Shown: piece after piece, positions 9,104 through 17,974 of the stretch
How the letters are laid out: each line of letters begins with the position of its first letter
Position numbering within the stretch: the stretch's first letter is position 1
Assembly (NCBI RefSeq): GCF_016429215.1
Contig: NZ_JAELUH010000047.1
Coordinates: 1-40,483, forward strand
Length of the DNA stretch: 40,483 nucleotides
Source of the DNA: Herbaspirillum sp. ASV7
Lineage (GTDB): Bacteria; Pseudomonadota; Gammaproteobacteria; Burkholderiales; Burkholderiaceae_D
Direction: 5' to 3'
Notes under the pieces: model-generated
What the model was told of the DNA's origin: nothing
The model's database searches: none
The model's input: only the letters and a program-made list of their open reading frames with translations
Made by a program: the position numbers and the translations under genes

Positions 9104-9283
9104 ATGGCTAACACAATCAAAGTCAAGCTGGTCAAGGGTCTGATCGGTACTCGTCAGGACCACCGCGCTACCGTGCGCGGTCTGGGTCTGCGTCGCGTCA
9201 ACTCGGTGTCCGAACTGGAAGACACCCCGTCGGTGCGCGGCATGATCAACAAAGTGTCCTATCTTGTGAAAGTGGTGTCGTAA
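9104..9283 (+). CDS. rpmD: 50S ribosomal protein L30
   Basis: The 59-residue product begins [20 protein letters not shown]. The ATG at 9104 was chosen because upstream in-frame codons run into the end of rpsE and lack homology. AAGGTGATCGAG precedes it. L30 is a small peripheral 50S protein, absent from some bacteria but retained here in the usual rpsE-rpmD-rplO order. Confidence 0.97.
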   Translation: MANTIKVKLVKGLIGTRQDHRATVRGLGLRRVNSVSELEDTPSVRGMINKVSYLVKVVS

Positions 9284-9309
9284 GCGTCAGCTTGCGAACG
9301 GAGCGAATC

Positions 9310-9744
9310 ATGCAATTAAACACTATCCAACCCGCAGAAGGCGCGAAGCACGCTAAGCGTCGCGTCGGTCGTGGTATCGGCTCTGGCCTGGGCAAGACCG
9401 CAGGTCGCGGTCACAAGGGTCAGAAGTCGCGTTCGGGCGGTTTCCACAAGGTCGGCTTCGAAGGCGGCCAGATGCCCCTGCAACGTCGTCTGCCCAAGCG
9501 CGGTTTCAAGTCGCTGGCTACGCCCTACAAGGCTGAAGTCCGCCTGTCCGACCTGGAAAAGCTGCCCGTCGCCGAGATCGACGTGCTGGCACTGAAGCAA
9601 GCCGGCCTGGTGTCGGAACTGGCTCGTGTCGTGCGTATCATCAAGGCCGGCGAGCTGACCAAGAAGGTCACCGTCAAGGGTCTGATCGCAACCGCTGGTG
9701 CCAAGGCCGCTATCGAAGCTGCCGGTGGTTCCATCGCCGAGTGA
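9310..9744 (+). CDS. rplO: 50S ribosomal protein L15
   Basis: The 144-residue product begins [19 protein letters not shown] and has a Gly/Arg/Lys-rich N-terminal extension ([18 protein letters not shown]) that threads into 23S rRNA. The start at 9310, behind GGAGCGAATC, was chosen over an in-frame ATG at 9292, which would add six non-homologous residues. It directly precedes secY. Confidence 0.97.
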   Translation: MQLNTIQPAEGAKHAKRRVGRGIGSGLGKTAGRGHKGQKSRSGGFHKVGFEGGQMPLQRRLPKRGFKSLATPYKAEVRLSDLEKLPVAEIDVLALKQAGLVSELARVVRIIKAGELTKKVTVKGLIATAGAKAAIEAAGGSIAE

Positions 9745-9763
9745 TCCGGTCCCGGAGCATTAA

Positions 9764-11095
9764 TTGGCAACTACTCCTCAATTAGCGAAAGGCGCCGCAA
9801 AAGGCTTCCCCTGGGGGCGTTTGTGGTTCCTGCTGGGGGCGTTGATCGTTTATCGCATCGGTGCACATATCCCGGTTCCGGGTATTGATCCGACGCAGTT
9901 GGCGCAGCTGTTCAAGCAGAATCAGGGCGGCATTCTGGGCATGTTCAACATGTTCTCCGGTGGTGCCCTGTCGCGCTTTACGATCTTCGCACTGGGGATC
10001 ATGCCGTATATCTCGGCATCGATCATCATGCAGCTGCTGTCGGTGGTTTCGCCGCAGCTGGAAGCATTGAAGAAAGAGGGCGAAGCCGGTCGTCGCAAGA
10101 TCACGCAGTACACGCGTTACGGCACCCTGGTGCTGGCGACCTTCCAGGCGCTGGGCATTGCGGTGGCGCTGGAATCGCAAGCCGGCCTGGTGCTGGATCC
10201 GGGTCTGGCCTTCCGTCTGACGACGGTGGTGACCTTGATCACCGGTACGATGTTCCTGATGTGGCTGGGTGAACAGATCACTGAACGTGGTCTGGGCAAT
10301 GGCATCTCGATCATCATCTTCGCCGGTATTGCAGCAGGTTTGCCGAATGCTCTGGGTGGCTTGTTCCAGCTGGTCAACACTGGCTCGATGCACTCCCTGT
10401 CGGCGATCCTGATCTGTGTGATCGTTGCACTGGTGACTTTCGTGGTGGTGTTCATTGAACGCGGTCAGCGCAAGATCCTGGTGAACTATGCGAAGCGTCA
10501 GGTCGGTAACAAGATCTACGGTGGCCAAAGCAGCCACCTGCCGCTGAAGCTGAACATGGCTGGCGTGATTCCGCCGATCTTCGCATCGTCGATCATCCTG
10601 TTCCCGGCCACGATCACCAGCTGGTTCACATCGGGTGATACGTCCAATCCCTTCATTCGTTTCCTGAAGGATCTGGCGGCGTCGATGGCACCAGGCGAAC
10701 CGATTCACGCTTTGCTGTATGCAGTGGCCATCGTGTTCTTCTGCTTCTTCTATACCGCGCTGGTGTTCAACAGCAAGGAAACGGCAGACAACCTGAAGAA
10801 GAGTGGTGCATTTGTTCCGGGTATCCGTCCGGGTGACCAGACGGCGCGTTATATCGACAAGATCCTGATGCGCCTGACCCTGGCCGGCGCCGTGTACATC
10901 ACCTTGGTGTGCCTGCTGCCAGAGTTCCTGATCGCGCGCTGGAAGGTGCCGTTCTACTTCGGTGGCACATCGCTGCTGATCATCGTGGTCGTGACGATGG
11001 ATTTCATGGCCCAGGTGCAGAACTATGTGATGTCACAGCAGTATGAATCGTTGCTCCGCAAAGCTAATTTCAAGGGTGGCATGACACCGCGATAA
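9764..11095 (+). CDS. secY: Protein translocase subunit SecY
   Basis: The 443-residue product has the hydrophobic profile of the ten-helix SecY channel. Landmarks are the N-terminal helix [20 protein letters not shown] with the plug-proximal segment after it, and the cytosolic loop [19 protein letters not shown]. SecY forms the inner-membrane Sec channel with SecE and SecG. Translation appears to start at TTG (9764), with CGGAG (9753-9757) correctly placed. No ATG exists near the family N-terminus, and the TTG gives [19 protein letters not shown]. The weak start may lower its output relative to the r-proteins. Confidence 0.96.
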   Translation: MATTPQLAKGAAKGFPWGRLWFLLGALIVYRIGAHIPVPGIDPTQLAQLFKQNQGGILGMFNMFSGGALSRFTIFALGIMPYISASIIMQLLSVVSPQLEALKKEGEAGRRKITQYTRYGTLVLATFQALGIAVALESQAGLVLDPGLAFRLTTVVTLITGTMFLMWLGEQITERGLGNGISIIIFAGIAAGLPNALGGLFQLVNTGSMHSLSAILICVIVALVTFVVVFIERGQRKILVNYAKRQVGNKIYGGQSSHLPLKLNMAGVIPPIFASSIILFPATITSWFTSGDTSNPFIRFLKDLAASMAPGEPIHALLYAVAIVFFCFFYTALVFNSKETADNLKKSGAFVPGIRPGDQTARYIDKILMRLTLAGAVYITLVCLLPEFLIARWKVPFYFGGTSLLIIVVVTMDFMAQVQNYVMSQQYESLLRKANFKGGMTPR

Positions 11096-11127
11096 GCGGG
11101 TTTTGCCCCAGAGGAAGAAGACACGGA

Positions 11128-11346
11128 ATGGCAAAAGACGACGTTATTCAGATGCAGGGCGAGATTCTTGAAAATCTCCCTAACGCGACATTCAGGGTTA
11201 AGTTGGAAAACGGTCACGTTGTACTCGGCCATATTTCCGGCAAGATGCGCATGAATTACATCCGTATCTTGCCCGGCGATAAGGTAACGGTGGAACTGAC
11301 GCCTTACGATTTGAGCCGGGCACGTATCGTGTTCCGAACCAAGTAA
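11128..11346 (+). CDS. infA: Translation initiation factor IF-1
   Basis: The 72-residue product begins [20 protein letters not shown] and is a single S1/OB-fold domain with [22 protein letters not shown]-1 binds the A site of the 30S subunit during initiation. It lies between secY and rpmJ, as in many beta- and gammaproteobacteria. GAGGAAGAAGACACGG provides the upstream ribosome binding site. Confidence 0.97.
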   Translation: MAKDDVIQMQGEILENLPNATFRVKLENGHVVLGHISGKMRMNYIRILPGDKVTVELTPYDLSRARIVFRTK

Positions 11347-11376
11347 CAGTGAAACATTGAAAGAAAGAGGGCCACA

Positions 11377-11490
11377 ATGAAAGTGCTCGCATCAGTCAAG
11401 CGGATCTGCCGCAACTGCAAAATCATCAAGCGCAATGGCATCGTTCGTGTGATCTGCACCGAACCCCGCCATAAGCAGCGCCAGGGTTAA
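11377..11490 (+). CDS. rpmJ: 50S ribosomal protein L36, zinc-binding form
   Basis: This 37-codon gene encodes [20 protein letters not shown] followed by [18 protein letters not shown]11, C14, C27 and H32 form the zinc-ribbon set, so this is the zinc-containing paralogue. L36 is a late 50S assembly protein. AGAGGGCC precedes the ATG. It sits between infA and rpsM, the normal place at the spc-alpha junction. Confidence 0.97.
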   Translation: MKVLASVKRICRNCKIIKRNGIVRVICTEPRHKQRQG

Positions 11491-11518
11491 TTTAACGTTA
11501 TTGATCGAGGAATAACGA

Positions 11519-11884
11519 ATGGCACGTATTGCAGGGGTCAACATCCCCAACCATCAGCACACCGTGATCGGCCTGACCGCCATCTACGGTATTGGCCGTC
11601 CCCGCGCGGAAGACATCTGCGCAGCTACCGGCGTACCGACCAACAAGAAGGTCAAGGACCTGGACGATAACGAGCTGGAAAAGCTGCGTGACGAAATCGC
11701 CAAGTTCGTCGTGGAAGGCGATCTGCGCCGTGAGTTGTCCATGAACATCAAGCGTTTGATGGACCTGGGTTGCTACCGCGGTCTGCGTCACCGTCGTGGC
11801 CTGCCGGTTCGTGGTCAACGTACCCGCACCAACGCCCGTACTCGCAAGGGTCCGCGCAAGGCCGCTCAATCGCTGAAGAAATAA
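11519..11884 (+). CDS. rpsM: 30S ribosomal protein S13
   Basis: The 121-residue product begins [19 protein letters not shown] and has the basic C-terminus [19 protein letters not shown]13 is in the 30S head and contacts P-site tRNA and the 50S subunit. It is the first gene of the alpha-type operon. GAGGAATAACG precedes the ATG with good spacing. Confidence 0.98.
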   Translation: MARIAGVNIPNHQHTVIGLTAIYGIGRPRAEDICAATGVPTNKKVKDLDDNELEKLRDEIAKFVVEGDLRRELSMNIKRLMDLGCYRGLRHRRGLPVRGQRTRTNARTRKGPRKAAQSLKK

Positions 11885-11926
11885 TCCCGGCAGGCGCAAG
11901 CACTGGTCGGATTCAAGGAAGAAATT

Positions 11927-12331
11927 ATGGCAAAGTCCCCCAACAACGCAGCAGCATCGCGTGTTCGTAAGAAAGTCAAGAAGAACGTTGCTGAAGGCAT
12001 CGCGCACGTTCACGCTTCGTTCAACAACACCATCATCACGATCACCGATCGTCAGGGCAATGCCCTGTCGTGGGCGACTTCGGGTGGTGCTGGCTTCAAG
12101 GGTTCGCGCAAGTCGACTCCGTTCGCCGCCCAGGTCGCCGCTGAAAGCGCCGGCAAGGTCGCGATCGAATGCGGCATCAAGAACCTGGAAGTGCGTATCA
12201 AGGGCCCTGGCCCGGGCCGTGAATCCGCAGTGCGCGCTCTGAACAACCTGGGCATCAAGATCACCCAGATCCAGGACGTGACCCCGGTCCCGCACAACGG
12301 CTGCCGTCCGCCGAAGCGCCGTCGCATCTAA
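11927..12331 (+). CDS. rpsK: 30S ribosomal protein S11
   Basis: The 134-residue product has the motifs [19 protein letters not shown] and [18 protein letters not shown], and the basic end PPKRRRI. S11 sits on the platform near the mRNA exit and E site. AAGGAAGAAATT precedes the ATG. A 160-nt spacer with two hairpins follows before rpsD. Confidence 0.98.
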   Translation: MAKSPNNAAASRVRKKVKKNVAEGIAHVHASFNNTIITITDRQGNALSWATSGGAGFKGSRKSTPFAAQVAAESAGKVAIECGIKNLEVRIKGPGPGRESAVRALNNLGIKITQIQDVTPVPHNGCRPPKRRRI

Positions 12332-12338
12332 GTTGTAG

Positions 12339-12344
12339 TATAAT
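12339..12344 (+). promoter_or_regulatory. TATAAT box in the rpsK-rpsD spacer
   Basis: A perfect -10 hexamer lies 8 nt after the rpsK stop. No good -35 hexamer is present 16-18 bases upstream, so it would need activator help or be a chance match. If used, the transcript starts near 12351, within the hairpin at 12348-12377. Confidence 0.3.
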
Positions 12345-12347
12345 CTT

Positions 12348-12377
12348 GCGCTTTCGCCTGGCATCAGGCAAAAGCGC
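12348..12377 (+). other. Imperfect 13-bp hairpin in the rpsD leader
   Basis: GCGCTTTCGCCTG (12348-12360) pairs with CAGGCAAAAGCGC (12365-12377) with one C-A mismatch and a GCAT loop. No T-run follows. With the terminator immediately downstream it forms a two-hairpin leader ahead of rpsD. It could be a site for r-protein feedback, for example by S4, but this is inference. Confidence 0.5.
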
Positions 12378-12386
12378 CGGAAATCA

Positions 12387-12417
12387 CCCGCCAAGCCTCT
12401 TGGCGGGTTTTGTTCTT
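12387..12417 (+). terminator. Intrinsic terminator between rpsK and rpsD
   Basis: The perfect stem CCCGCCAAG (12387-12395) / CTTGGCGGG (12399-12407) has a CCT loop and is followed by TTTTGTTCTT. It is strong by appearance, yet lies within the normal rpsM-rpsK-rpsD-rpoA-rplQ order. It either ends a rpsM-rpsK unit or attenuates readthrough to rpsD. Confidence 0.8.
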
Positions 12418-12491
12418 AAGACCACTGTCTGGCCGCATGCAGGTCAGACTAGCGTCCGGCACCATGGGACGTCATTGATAAAGGAAATATT

Positions 12492-13115
12492 GTGGCACGT
12501 TATATCGGACCGAAAGCAAAACTCTCCCGCCGCGAAGGCACCGACCTGTTCCTGAAGAGCGCACGCCGCTCGCTGGATTCCAAGTGCAAACTGGATTCCA
12601 AGCCTGGTCAGCACGGCCGCACCTCGGGCGCCCGCACCTCCGACTACGGCAACCAGCTGCGCGAAAAGCAGAAGGTCAAGCGCATGTACGGCGTCCTCGA
12701 GCGTCAGTTCCGCCGCTACTTCGCTGAAGCCGACCGTCGCAAGGGCAACACCGGCGAAACCCTGCTGAAGCTGCTGGAATCGCGTCTGGACAACGTCGTC
12801 TACCGCATGGGCTTCGGCTCGACCCGCGCTGAAGCGCGTCAGCTGGTGTCCCACAAGGCCCTGACCGTGAACGGTCAAGTCGTGAACATCGCTTCCTACT
12901 CGGTCAAGGCTGGTGACGTCGTCGCCGTGCGCGAAAAGGCCAAGAAGCAAGTGCGTATCGCCGAAGCCCTGTCGCTGGCCGAGTCGAACGGTTTCCCGCA
13001 GTGGGTTTCCGTGGATTCGAAGAAGCTGGAAGGCACCTTCAAGTCCGTGCCGGACCGTAGCGAAATCGCTGCCGACGTCAACGAATCGCTGATCGTCGAA
13101 CTGTATTCGCGTTAA
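12492..13115 (+). CDS. rpsD: 30S ribosomal protein S4
   Basis: The 207-residue product begins [20 protein letters not shown] and has the S4 RNA-binding domain around residues 96-160 ([20 protein letters not shown]). S4 nucleates 30S assembly, affects fidelity, and in E. coli represses the alpha operon. The start is GTG at 12492 behind AAGGAAATAT, which gives exactly the family N-terminus. The N-terminal region has one cysteine, so this is the zinc-free form. Strong hairpins on both sides suggest rpsD has its own transcript control. Confidence 0.97.
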   Translation: MARYIGPKAKLSRREGTDLFLKSARRSLDSKCKLDSKPGQHGRTSGARTSDYGNQLREKQKVKRMYGVLERQFRRYFAEADRRKGNTGETLLKLLESRLDNVVYRMGFGSTRAEARQLVSHKALTVNGQVVNIASYSVKAGDVVAVREKAKKQVRIAEALSLAESNGFPQWVSVDSKKLEGTFKSVPDRSEIAADVNESLIVELYSR

Positions 13116-13139
13116 TCCGTCGTACAGCTTTACCCCTGT

Positions 13140-13163
13140 GCCCACCTCATGGTGGGCATTTTT
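13140..13163 (+). terminator. Intrinsic terminator between rpsD and rpoA
   Basis: The stem GCCCACC (13140-13146) / GGTGGGC (13151-13157) has a TCAT loop and is followed by ATTTTT. It would reduce transcription into rpoA and could set the ratio of r-proteins to RNA polymerase alpha subunit. No convincing promoter was seen in the 58 bases between it and rpoA. Confidence 0.75.
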
Positions 13164-13221
13164 CCGAACTGCCATCAGCCTTATCGGTGTAACGAACCGA
13201 GGGTATTGAAAAGGACAATTC

Positions 13222-14199
13222 ATGCAAAACAGTTTGTTGAAGCCCCGCATCATCGAAGTGGAAGCCCTGGCTCCCGGTCACGCCAAGGTCGTGATGGAGC
13301 CGTTCGAGCGCGGCTACGGTCACACCCTGGGCAATGCGCTGCGTCGCGTTCTGCTCTCGACCATGACCGGCTATGCGCCCACCGAAGTCACCATCGCTGG
13401 TGTCGTGCACGAGTACTCCTCGCTGGACGGCGTGCAGGAAGACGTCGTGGACATCCTGCTGAACCTGAAAGGCGTGGTCTTCAAGCTGCACAACCGTGAC
13501 GAAGTCACCCTGACCCTGAAGAAGGAAGGCGAAGGCGCCGTCCTGGCTTCCGACATCGACCTGCCCCACGACGTGGAACTGATCAACCCGGATCACGTCA
13601 TCGCCAACCTGACCGGTGGCGGCAAGCTGGATATGCAGATCAAGGTCGAAAAGGGCCGTGGCTATGTGCCGGGCAACGTGCGTCGTCTGTCCGAAGACAC
13701 CAACAAGACCATCGGACGCATCATCCTGGACGCTTCCTTCTCTCCGGTGCGTCGCGTGTCCTACGCCGTCGAATCCGCTCGTGTGGAACAGCGTACCGAC
13801 CTGGACAAGCTGGTCATGAACATCGAGACCAACGGCGTCATCACCCCGGAAGAAGCGATCCGTCAATCGGCCCGCGTGCTGGTTGATCAACTGAACGTGT
13901 TCGCTGCCCTGGAAGGCACCGAAGCGACTGCAGAAGCACCGTCGCGCGCACCGCAGGTCGATCCTATCCTGCTGCGTCCGGTCGACGACCTGGAGCTGAC
14001 CGTGCGTTCGGCAAACTGCCTGAAGGCCGAGAACATCTACTACATCGGCGACCTGATCCAGCGCAGCGAGAACGAATTGCTGAAGACCCCGAACCTGGGT
14101 CGCAAGTCGCTGAACGAAATCAAGGAAGTCCTGGCTTCGCGTGGCCTGACCCTGGGCATGAAGCTGGAGAACTGGCCGCCTGCCGGCCTGGAGAAGTAA
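13222..14199 (+). CDS. rpoA: DNA-directed RNA polymerase subunit alpha
   Basis: The 325-residue product has an N-terminal dimerisation domain ([19 protein letters not shown] near residue 33). The C-terminal domain has helix-hairpin-helix DNA-binding segments [18 protein letters not shown] and [18 protein letters not shown] and ends [15 protein letters not shown]. The alpha dimer scaffolds polymerase assembly, and its C-terminal domain contacts UP elements and activators. AAAAGGACAATTC precedes the ATG. It lies between rpsD and rplQ as expected. Confidence 0.99.
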   Translation: MQNSLLKPRIIEVEALAPGHAKVVMEPFERGYGHTLGNALRRVLLSTMTGYAPTEVTIAGVVHEYSSLDGVQEDVVDILLNLKGVVFKLHNRDEVTLTLKKEGEGAVLASDIDLPHDVELINPDHVIANLTGGGKLDMQIKVEKGRGYVPGNVRRLSEDTNKTIGRIILDASFSPVRRVSYAVESARVEQRTDLDKLVMNIETNGVITPEEAIRQSARVLVDQLNVFAALEGTEATAEAPSRAPQVDPILLRPVDDLELTVRSANCLKAENIYYIGDLIQRSENELLKTPNLGRKSLNEIKEVLASRGLTLGMKLENWPPAGLEK

Positions 14200-14376
14200 T
14201 TCCTGCCGCCTGGCGGGCGAGGATGAAGATCCCGCCAGCCGGGCCGGCAAGACACCGTATCCGTAGTACCTGTAGCAATACTTTTATCCGTCATTTACCG
14301 GTCCGCGGTCCGGACAGCCAAGCTGGCCTGCCGATAGAAGAACTGGATCAAAACTGTAACCTGAAAGGAAATTACC

Positions 14377-14772
14377 ATGCGTCACCGTCACGGTCTCCGC
14401 AAACTGAATCGTACTTCGTCCCACCGTCTGGCCATGCTGCGCAACATGACTGTTTCGCTGCTGCGTCATGAAGCCATCAAGACCACCCTGCCGAAGGCCA
14501 AGGAACTGCGCCGCGTCGTCGAGCCCATCCTGACCCTGGGCAAGGTCGACACCCTGGCCAACAAGCGTCTGGCCTTCAACCGTCTGCGCGATCGCGAAAT
14601 CGTCGGCAAGCTGTTCTCCGAACTGGGCCCGCGCTACGCTGCCCGTAACGGCGGCTACCTGCGCATCCTGAAGATGGGCTTCCGCCAAGGCGATAATGCC
14701 CCGATGGCTTTCGTCGAGCTGGTTGACCGTCCGGAAGTCACCGACGCTGCCGACGCACCGACCGCCGAGTAA
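14377..14772 (+). CDS. rplQ: 50S ribosomal protein L17
   Basis: The 131-residue product begins [20 protein letters not shown] and contains [15 protein letters not shown], diagnostic of L17. L17 lies near the tunnel exit. The 177-nt gap after rpoA is unusually long for this operon. It holds short inverted repeats such as GTCCG/CGGAC (14301-14315) but no clear promoter. GAAAGGAAATTACC is the ribosome binding site. A strong terminator closes the operon. Confidence 0.98.
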   Translation: MRHRHGLRKLNRTSSHRLAMLRNMTVSLLRHEAIKTTLPKAKELRRVVEPILTLGKVDTLANKRLAFNRLRDREIVGKLFSELGPRYAARNGGYLRILKMGFRQGDNAPMAFVELVDRPEVTDAADAPTAE

Positions 14773-14796
14773 TCGAGCGCTCGTGGGCAATCTCAG

Positions 14797-14829
14797 AAAA
14801 GCCAGGCTTAGCCTGGCTTTTTTGTTTTC
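14797..14829 (+). terminator. Intrinsic terminator of the ribosomal operon
   Basis: AAAAGCCAGGC (14797-14807) pairs with GCCTGGCTTTT (14811-14821) around a TTA loop, with TTTTTTGTTTT running through the end. This is the final stop of the ribosomal block, 24 nt after rplQ. Confidence 0.9.
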
Positions 14830-14942
14830 CGGCGCGGCTGATGATGCGGCAAGGACTGCTTGTGCAGCGTTGTCTTGCGTTTGTCCGGCGGCGCGTTGGG
14901 CCAGGATGTGATTGAATACGGCATGCGCAAGGAGCCCGTCCG

Positions 14943-15290
14943 ATGACCTCTTCACTGATGAACCAGCCGCTGCTGGTGTTGACCAATGTACCGCAACAGG
15001 CACTGGCCGATGCCATGGCCAGGAGTCTGGTGGAACGAGGGCTGGCCGCCTGCGTCAATATCCTGCCGCCGGTGGCGTCCATCTATCGCTGGCAGGGACA
15101 GGTGGAGCAGGCCAGCGAGATCCCGTTGCTGATCAAGACCACGCAGGCGCGTTATCAGGAACTGGAGCAGGCCATCCTGCAGCTCCACCCCTACGAAGTG
15201 CCGGAGATCGTCGCGCTGCCGCTGGCGGCAGGTTTGCCAGCCTATCTGGCATGGATGCAGCACGAGACCGCCAAGCCCTTGCAGGTGTGA
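14943..15290 (+). CDS. cutA: CutA-type divalent-cation tolerance protein
   Basis: The 115-residue product has the CutA1 pattern: a beta strand LLVLTNVPQQ, then LVERGLAACVNILPPVASIYRWQG split by the typical turn, and HPYEVPEIVALPL near the end. CutA proteins are compact trimers linked genetically to copper tolerance in E. coli, though their biochemical role is unresolved. AAGGAG lies upstream of the ATG. It directly precedes dsbD, the same pairing as cutA-dsbD in enterobacteria. Confidence 0.93.
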   Translation: MTSSLMNQPLLVLTNVPQQALADAMARSLVERGLAACVNILPPVASIYRWQGQVEQASEIPLLIKTTQARYQELEQAILQLHPYEVPEIVALPLAAGLPAYLAWMQHETAKPLQV

Positions 15291-15358
15291 CCGTCTCTGC
15301 CGCCCTCACCGACATCTACCGCCCCGCCGAGCAACCAGGAAGAACATCGCAGAACCGC

Positions 15359-17140
15359 ATGAAGAAGAGCATTGACCGTTTCCCCCGCCTGTTTGCGCTG
15401 CTGCTGCAGTTGCTGACCCTGCTGCTGCTGTCTGGCACCACACCGGCGCGTGCAGCCGAGGATTACCTGCCGCCCGAACAGGCCTTCCAGCTCAGCGCCC
15501 GCATGATTGATGCCGGCACGCTGGAGTTGAGCTATCGCATCGCCGACGGCTACTACATGTATCGTGACCGCTTCCACTTCAGTGCCCAGGGGGCGACGCT
15601 GGGCGAGCCGCAATTCCCCGCCGGCAAGCGCAAGTACGACGAGAATTTCCAGAAGGAGGTCGAGACCTACCATCAGGCCGTGACCGCGCGCATGACCGTC
15701 ACCGGCGCTACCGGTAACTTCACGGTCAGCGCCGTCTCGCAGGGTTGCGCGGACAAGGGCTTATGTTATCCACCGATGACGCTGGCCGTGACCATGTCGC
15801 CCCAGGCCGTCGGCCAGATCGTCGCCGCCGGCAATGGCAAGGAGCGCGCCGGGGACAGTGCCGGCAGCGACATCGATGGCATCGCCGCCGTGCTCAAGAG
15901 CGGGCGCCTGTGGAGCATCCTGTCGCTGTTCTTCGTGCTGGGCATCGGTTTGTCGTTCACGCCTTGCGTCTTGCCGATGCTGCCCATCCTGTCTTCCATC
16001 ATCGTCGGACAGCAAGCCGCCGCAGGCTCAGGCCGCGGCCGCAGCTTCCTGCTCTCGGTCGATTATTCGCTGGGCATGGCACTGGTCTATACCGCCCTGG
16101 GCGTGGCGGCAGGCATGCTGGGCGAAGGGCTCTCCGCCTATCTGCAGAATCCCTGGGTGCTGGGGGCCTTCGCACTGCTGATGGCAGGCCTGGCCCTGTC
16201 GATGTTCGATCTCTATACGCTGCAGGTGCCGGCGGCGCTGCAGTCGCGCCTGTCCAGCGCTTCCGGTGGTGGTAGCGGCAAGTGGCTGGGCGTGTTCCTG
16301 ATGGGCGCCATCTCGGCCCTGATCGTCGGTCCTTGCGTGGCCGCGCCGCTGGCGGGCGCCCTGCTCTACATCAGCCAGACCGGCAACGTCGTGCTGGGTG
16401 GTTCGGCTCTCTTTGCCATGGCCGCCGGCATGAGCGTGCCGCTGCTGCTCATTGGTGCCTCCGCTGGCGCATTGCTGCCCCGTGCCGGCGCCTGGATGGA
16501 CGCGGTCAAGCGCTTCTTCGGCGTGTTGATGCTGGGCACGGCGCTGTGGATGGTCTCCCCGGTGATCCCGGCCTGGTTGCAGGTGGCCGGCTGGGCCGCG
16601 CTGGGCATCGGTTACGGCGCCTATCTGCTGTGGGCACGTCCGGCGGGTTGGGTGGCGCGCGCACTGGGCCTGGCGGTGGTCACGCTGGGGTTGCTGCAAC
16701 TGGTCAGCGTGGTCACCGGCGGACGTGATCCGCTCACGCCGCTGTCCCACCTGCGCGGGCAGGCGAGCGCGGCGGCGGCCACCGATTTCGTGCGCGTGCG
16801 CTCCAGCGCCGAGCTCGATGCCGCCCTGAAGCAGAACGCCGCCGGCCAGCGCCGGCCGGTGATGCTGGACTTCTATGCCGACTGGTGCGTCTCCTGCAAG
16901 GAAATGGAGCGCTTCACCTTCACCGATGCACGCGTCAAGGAGCGCTTCGCGCAGATGCTGCTGCTGCAGATCGACGTCACCGCCAACAACGCCGACGACC
17001 GCGCCATGCTCAAGCGTTTCGATCTCTTCGGCCCGCCGGGCATCATGTTCTTCGATGCCGACGGGCAAGAGCTGCCGCAGCGCCGCGTCATCGGTTACCA
17101 GGATGCCGGGCGCTTCCTGGCCACGCTGCAGAGCCTGTGA
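15359..17140 (+). CDS. dsbD: Thiol:disulfide interchange protein DsbD
   Basis: The 593-residue protein has all three DsbD modules. A signal peptide (about 1-33) leads to the periplasmic alpha domain with C130 and C136. The membrane domain follows, with conserved C203 (FTPCVLPML) and C326 (VGPCVAAP). The C-terminal thioredoxin domain has the redox motif C510-V-S-C513. DsbD passes electrons from cytoplasmic thioredoxin to periplasmic DsbC, DsbE and similar partners. This fits the cytochrome c maturation genes about 11-15 kb downstream. The ATG at 15359 gives the best signal peptide. A GTG near 15286 overlapping the cutA stop is possible but would add 24 residues before it. Confidence 0.96.
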   Translation: MKKSIDRFPRLFALLLQLLTLLLLSGTTPARAAEDYLPPEQAFQLSARMIDAGTLELSYRIADGYYMYRDRFHFSAQGATLGEPQFPAGKRKYDENFQKEVETYHQAVTARMTVTGATGNFTVSAVSQGCADKGLCYPPMTLAVTMSPQAVGQIVAAGNGKERAGDSAGSDIDGIAAVLKSGRLWSILSLFFVLGIGLSFTPCVLPMLPILSSIIVGQQAAAGSGRGRSFLLSVDYSLGMALVYTALGVAAGMLGEGLSAYLQNPWVLGAFALLMAGLALSMFDLYTLQVPAALQSRLSSASGGGSGKWLGVFLMGAISALIVGPCVAAPLAGALLYISQTGNVVLGGSALFAMAAGMSVPLLLIGASAGALLPRAGAWMDAVKRFFGVLMLGTALWMVSPVIPAWLQVAGWAALGIGYGAYLLWARPAGWVARALGLAVVTLGLLQLVSVVTGGRDPLTPLSHLRGQASAAAATDFVRVRSSAELDAALKQNAAGQRRPVMLDFYADWCVSCKEMERFTFTDARVKERFAQMLLLQIDVTANNADDRAMLKRFDLFGPPGIMFFDADGQELPQRRVIGYQDAGRFLATLQSL

Positions 17141-17197
17141 GAGCGTGATGGGGCGCACCACATTGCGCGACGTTATTTGGAAAGCACTTTATAGTCG

Positions 17198-17226
17198 TTG
17201 GCCTGGGGCTGGCCTCGCGTTATAGT
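17198..17226 (+). promoter_or_regulatory. Candidate promoter for the peroxiredoxin gene
   Basis: TTGGCC (17198-17203), a 17-base spacer and TATAGT (17221-17226) form a sigma-70-like promoter about 40 bases before the start codon. A second TTATAGTC copy at 17189-17196 makes a direct repeat 31 bp upstream of the first. Confidence 0.4.
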
Positions 17227-17266
17227 CAGCCTTCCTGTTTTCACTCTATCCACCAAGGAGACCACC

Positions 17267-17905
17267 ATGACGTTGCGCCTGGGCGATACCGCACCGGATT
17301 TCGAGCAAGAATCCTCCATCGGCAAGATCAAATTCCACGACTGGGCGGGTGACTCCTGGGTCGTGCTGTTCTCGCACCCGGCTGATTTCACGCCGGTCTG
17401 CACCACCGAGCTGGGCCTGACCGCCAAGCTCAAGCCCGAGTTCGACAAGCGCAACGTCAAGGCCATCGCCCTGTCGGTGGATGGCGCCGAAGCCCACAAC
17501 CAGTGGATCAAGGACATCGAGGAAACCCAGCAGACCGTGGTCGGTTTCCCCATTGTGGCCGACGTCGACAAGAAGGTCGCCGGCCTCTACGACATGATCC
17601 ACCCGAACCAGTCCGAGACGGCCACGGTGCGTTCGCTCTTCATCATCGATCCGAAGAAGAAGGTCCGCCTCATCATCACCTACCCGATGAGCACCGGCCG
17701 CAACTTCGATGAAGTGCTGCGCGTCATCGATGCCCTGCAACTGACCGATGGCTACACCGTGGCCACCCCGGGCAACTGGAAGGATGGCGACGACGTCATC
17801 ATCCCGCTGTCGGTCAAGGATGAGGAAGTGATCAAGCAGAAGTACCCGAAGGGCTACAAGTCGCCGCGCCCCTACCTGCGCATCACGCCGCAGCCCAACA
17901 AGTAA
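17267..17905 (+). CDS. 1-Cys peroxiredoxin (Prx6 type)
   Basis: The 212-residue product has the catalytic motif HPADFTPVCTTELG with peroxidatic C45 and no other cysteine. It therefore belongs to the 1-Cys Prx6 class rather than the AhpC class. It also has the long Prx6 C-terminal domain ending KGYKSPRPYLRITPQP. Such enzymes reduce hydrogen peroxide and organic peroxides using an external thiol. The ATG at 17267 follows AAGGAG (17255-17260), and upstream in-frame codons lack homology. It appears to be a single-gene unit with its own terminator. Confidence 0.95.
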   Translation: MTLRLGDTAPDFEQESSIGKIKFHDWAGDSWVVLFSHPADFTPVCTTELGLTAKLKPEFDKRNVKAIALSVDGAEAHNQWIKDIEETQQTVVGFPIVADVDKKVAGLYDMIHPNQSETATVRSLFIIDPKKKVRLIITYPMSTGRNFDEVLRVIDALQLTDGYTVATPGNWKDGDDVIIPLSVKDEEVIKQKYPKGYKSPRPYLRITPQPNK

Positions 17906-17930
17906 GCGGCCCACGGCCCTTGCAGTTGCG

Positions 17931-17958
17931 AAAAGCGCTCCCTCGGGAGCGCTTTTTC
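17931..17958. terminator. Bidirectional terminator between prx and the LysR gene
   Basis: AGCGCTCC (17934-17941) pairs with GGAGCGCT around CTCG. A-rich and T-rich flanks (AAAA on one side, TTTTTCTTT on the other) let it end both the plus-strand peroxiredoxin transcript and the convergent minus-strand LysR transcript. Confidence 0.85.
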
Positions 17959-17974
17959 TTTGTCTGCGCCCCGT

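Noticed and set aside
12339..12366. A complete sigma-70 promoter for rpsD around the TATAAT box
   Set aside because: No -35 hexamer with more than chance similarity lies 16-18 bases upstream, so only the -10 is reported, at low confidence.
14912..15358. N-terminal extension of dsbD overlapping cutA
   Set aside because: The extra codons overlap cutA in another frame, lack homology, and would bury the signal peptide that starts at 15359.
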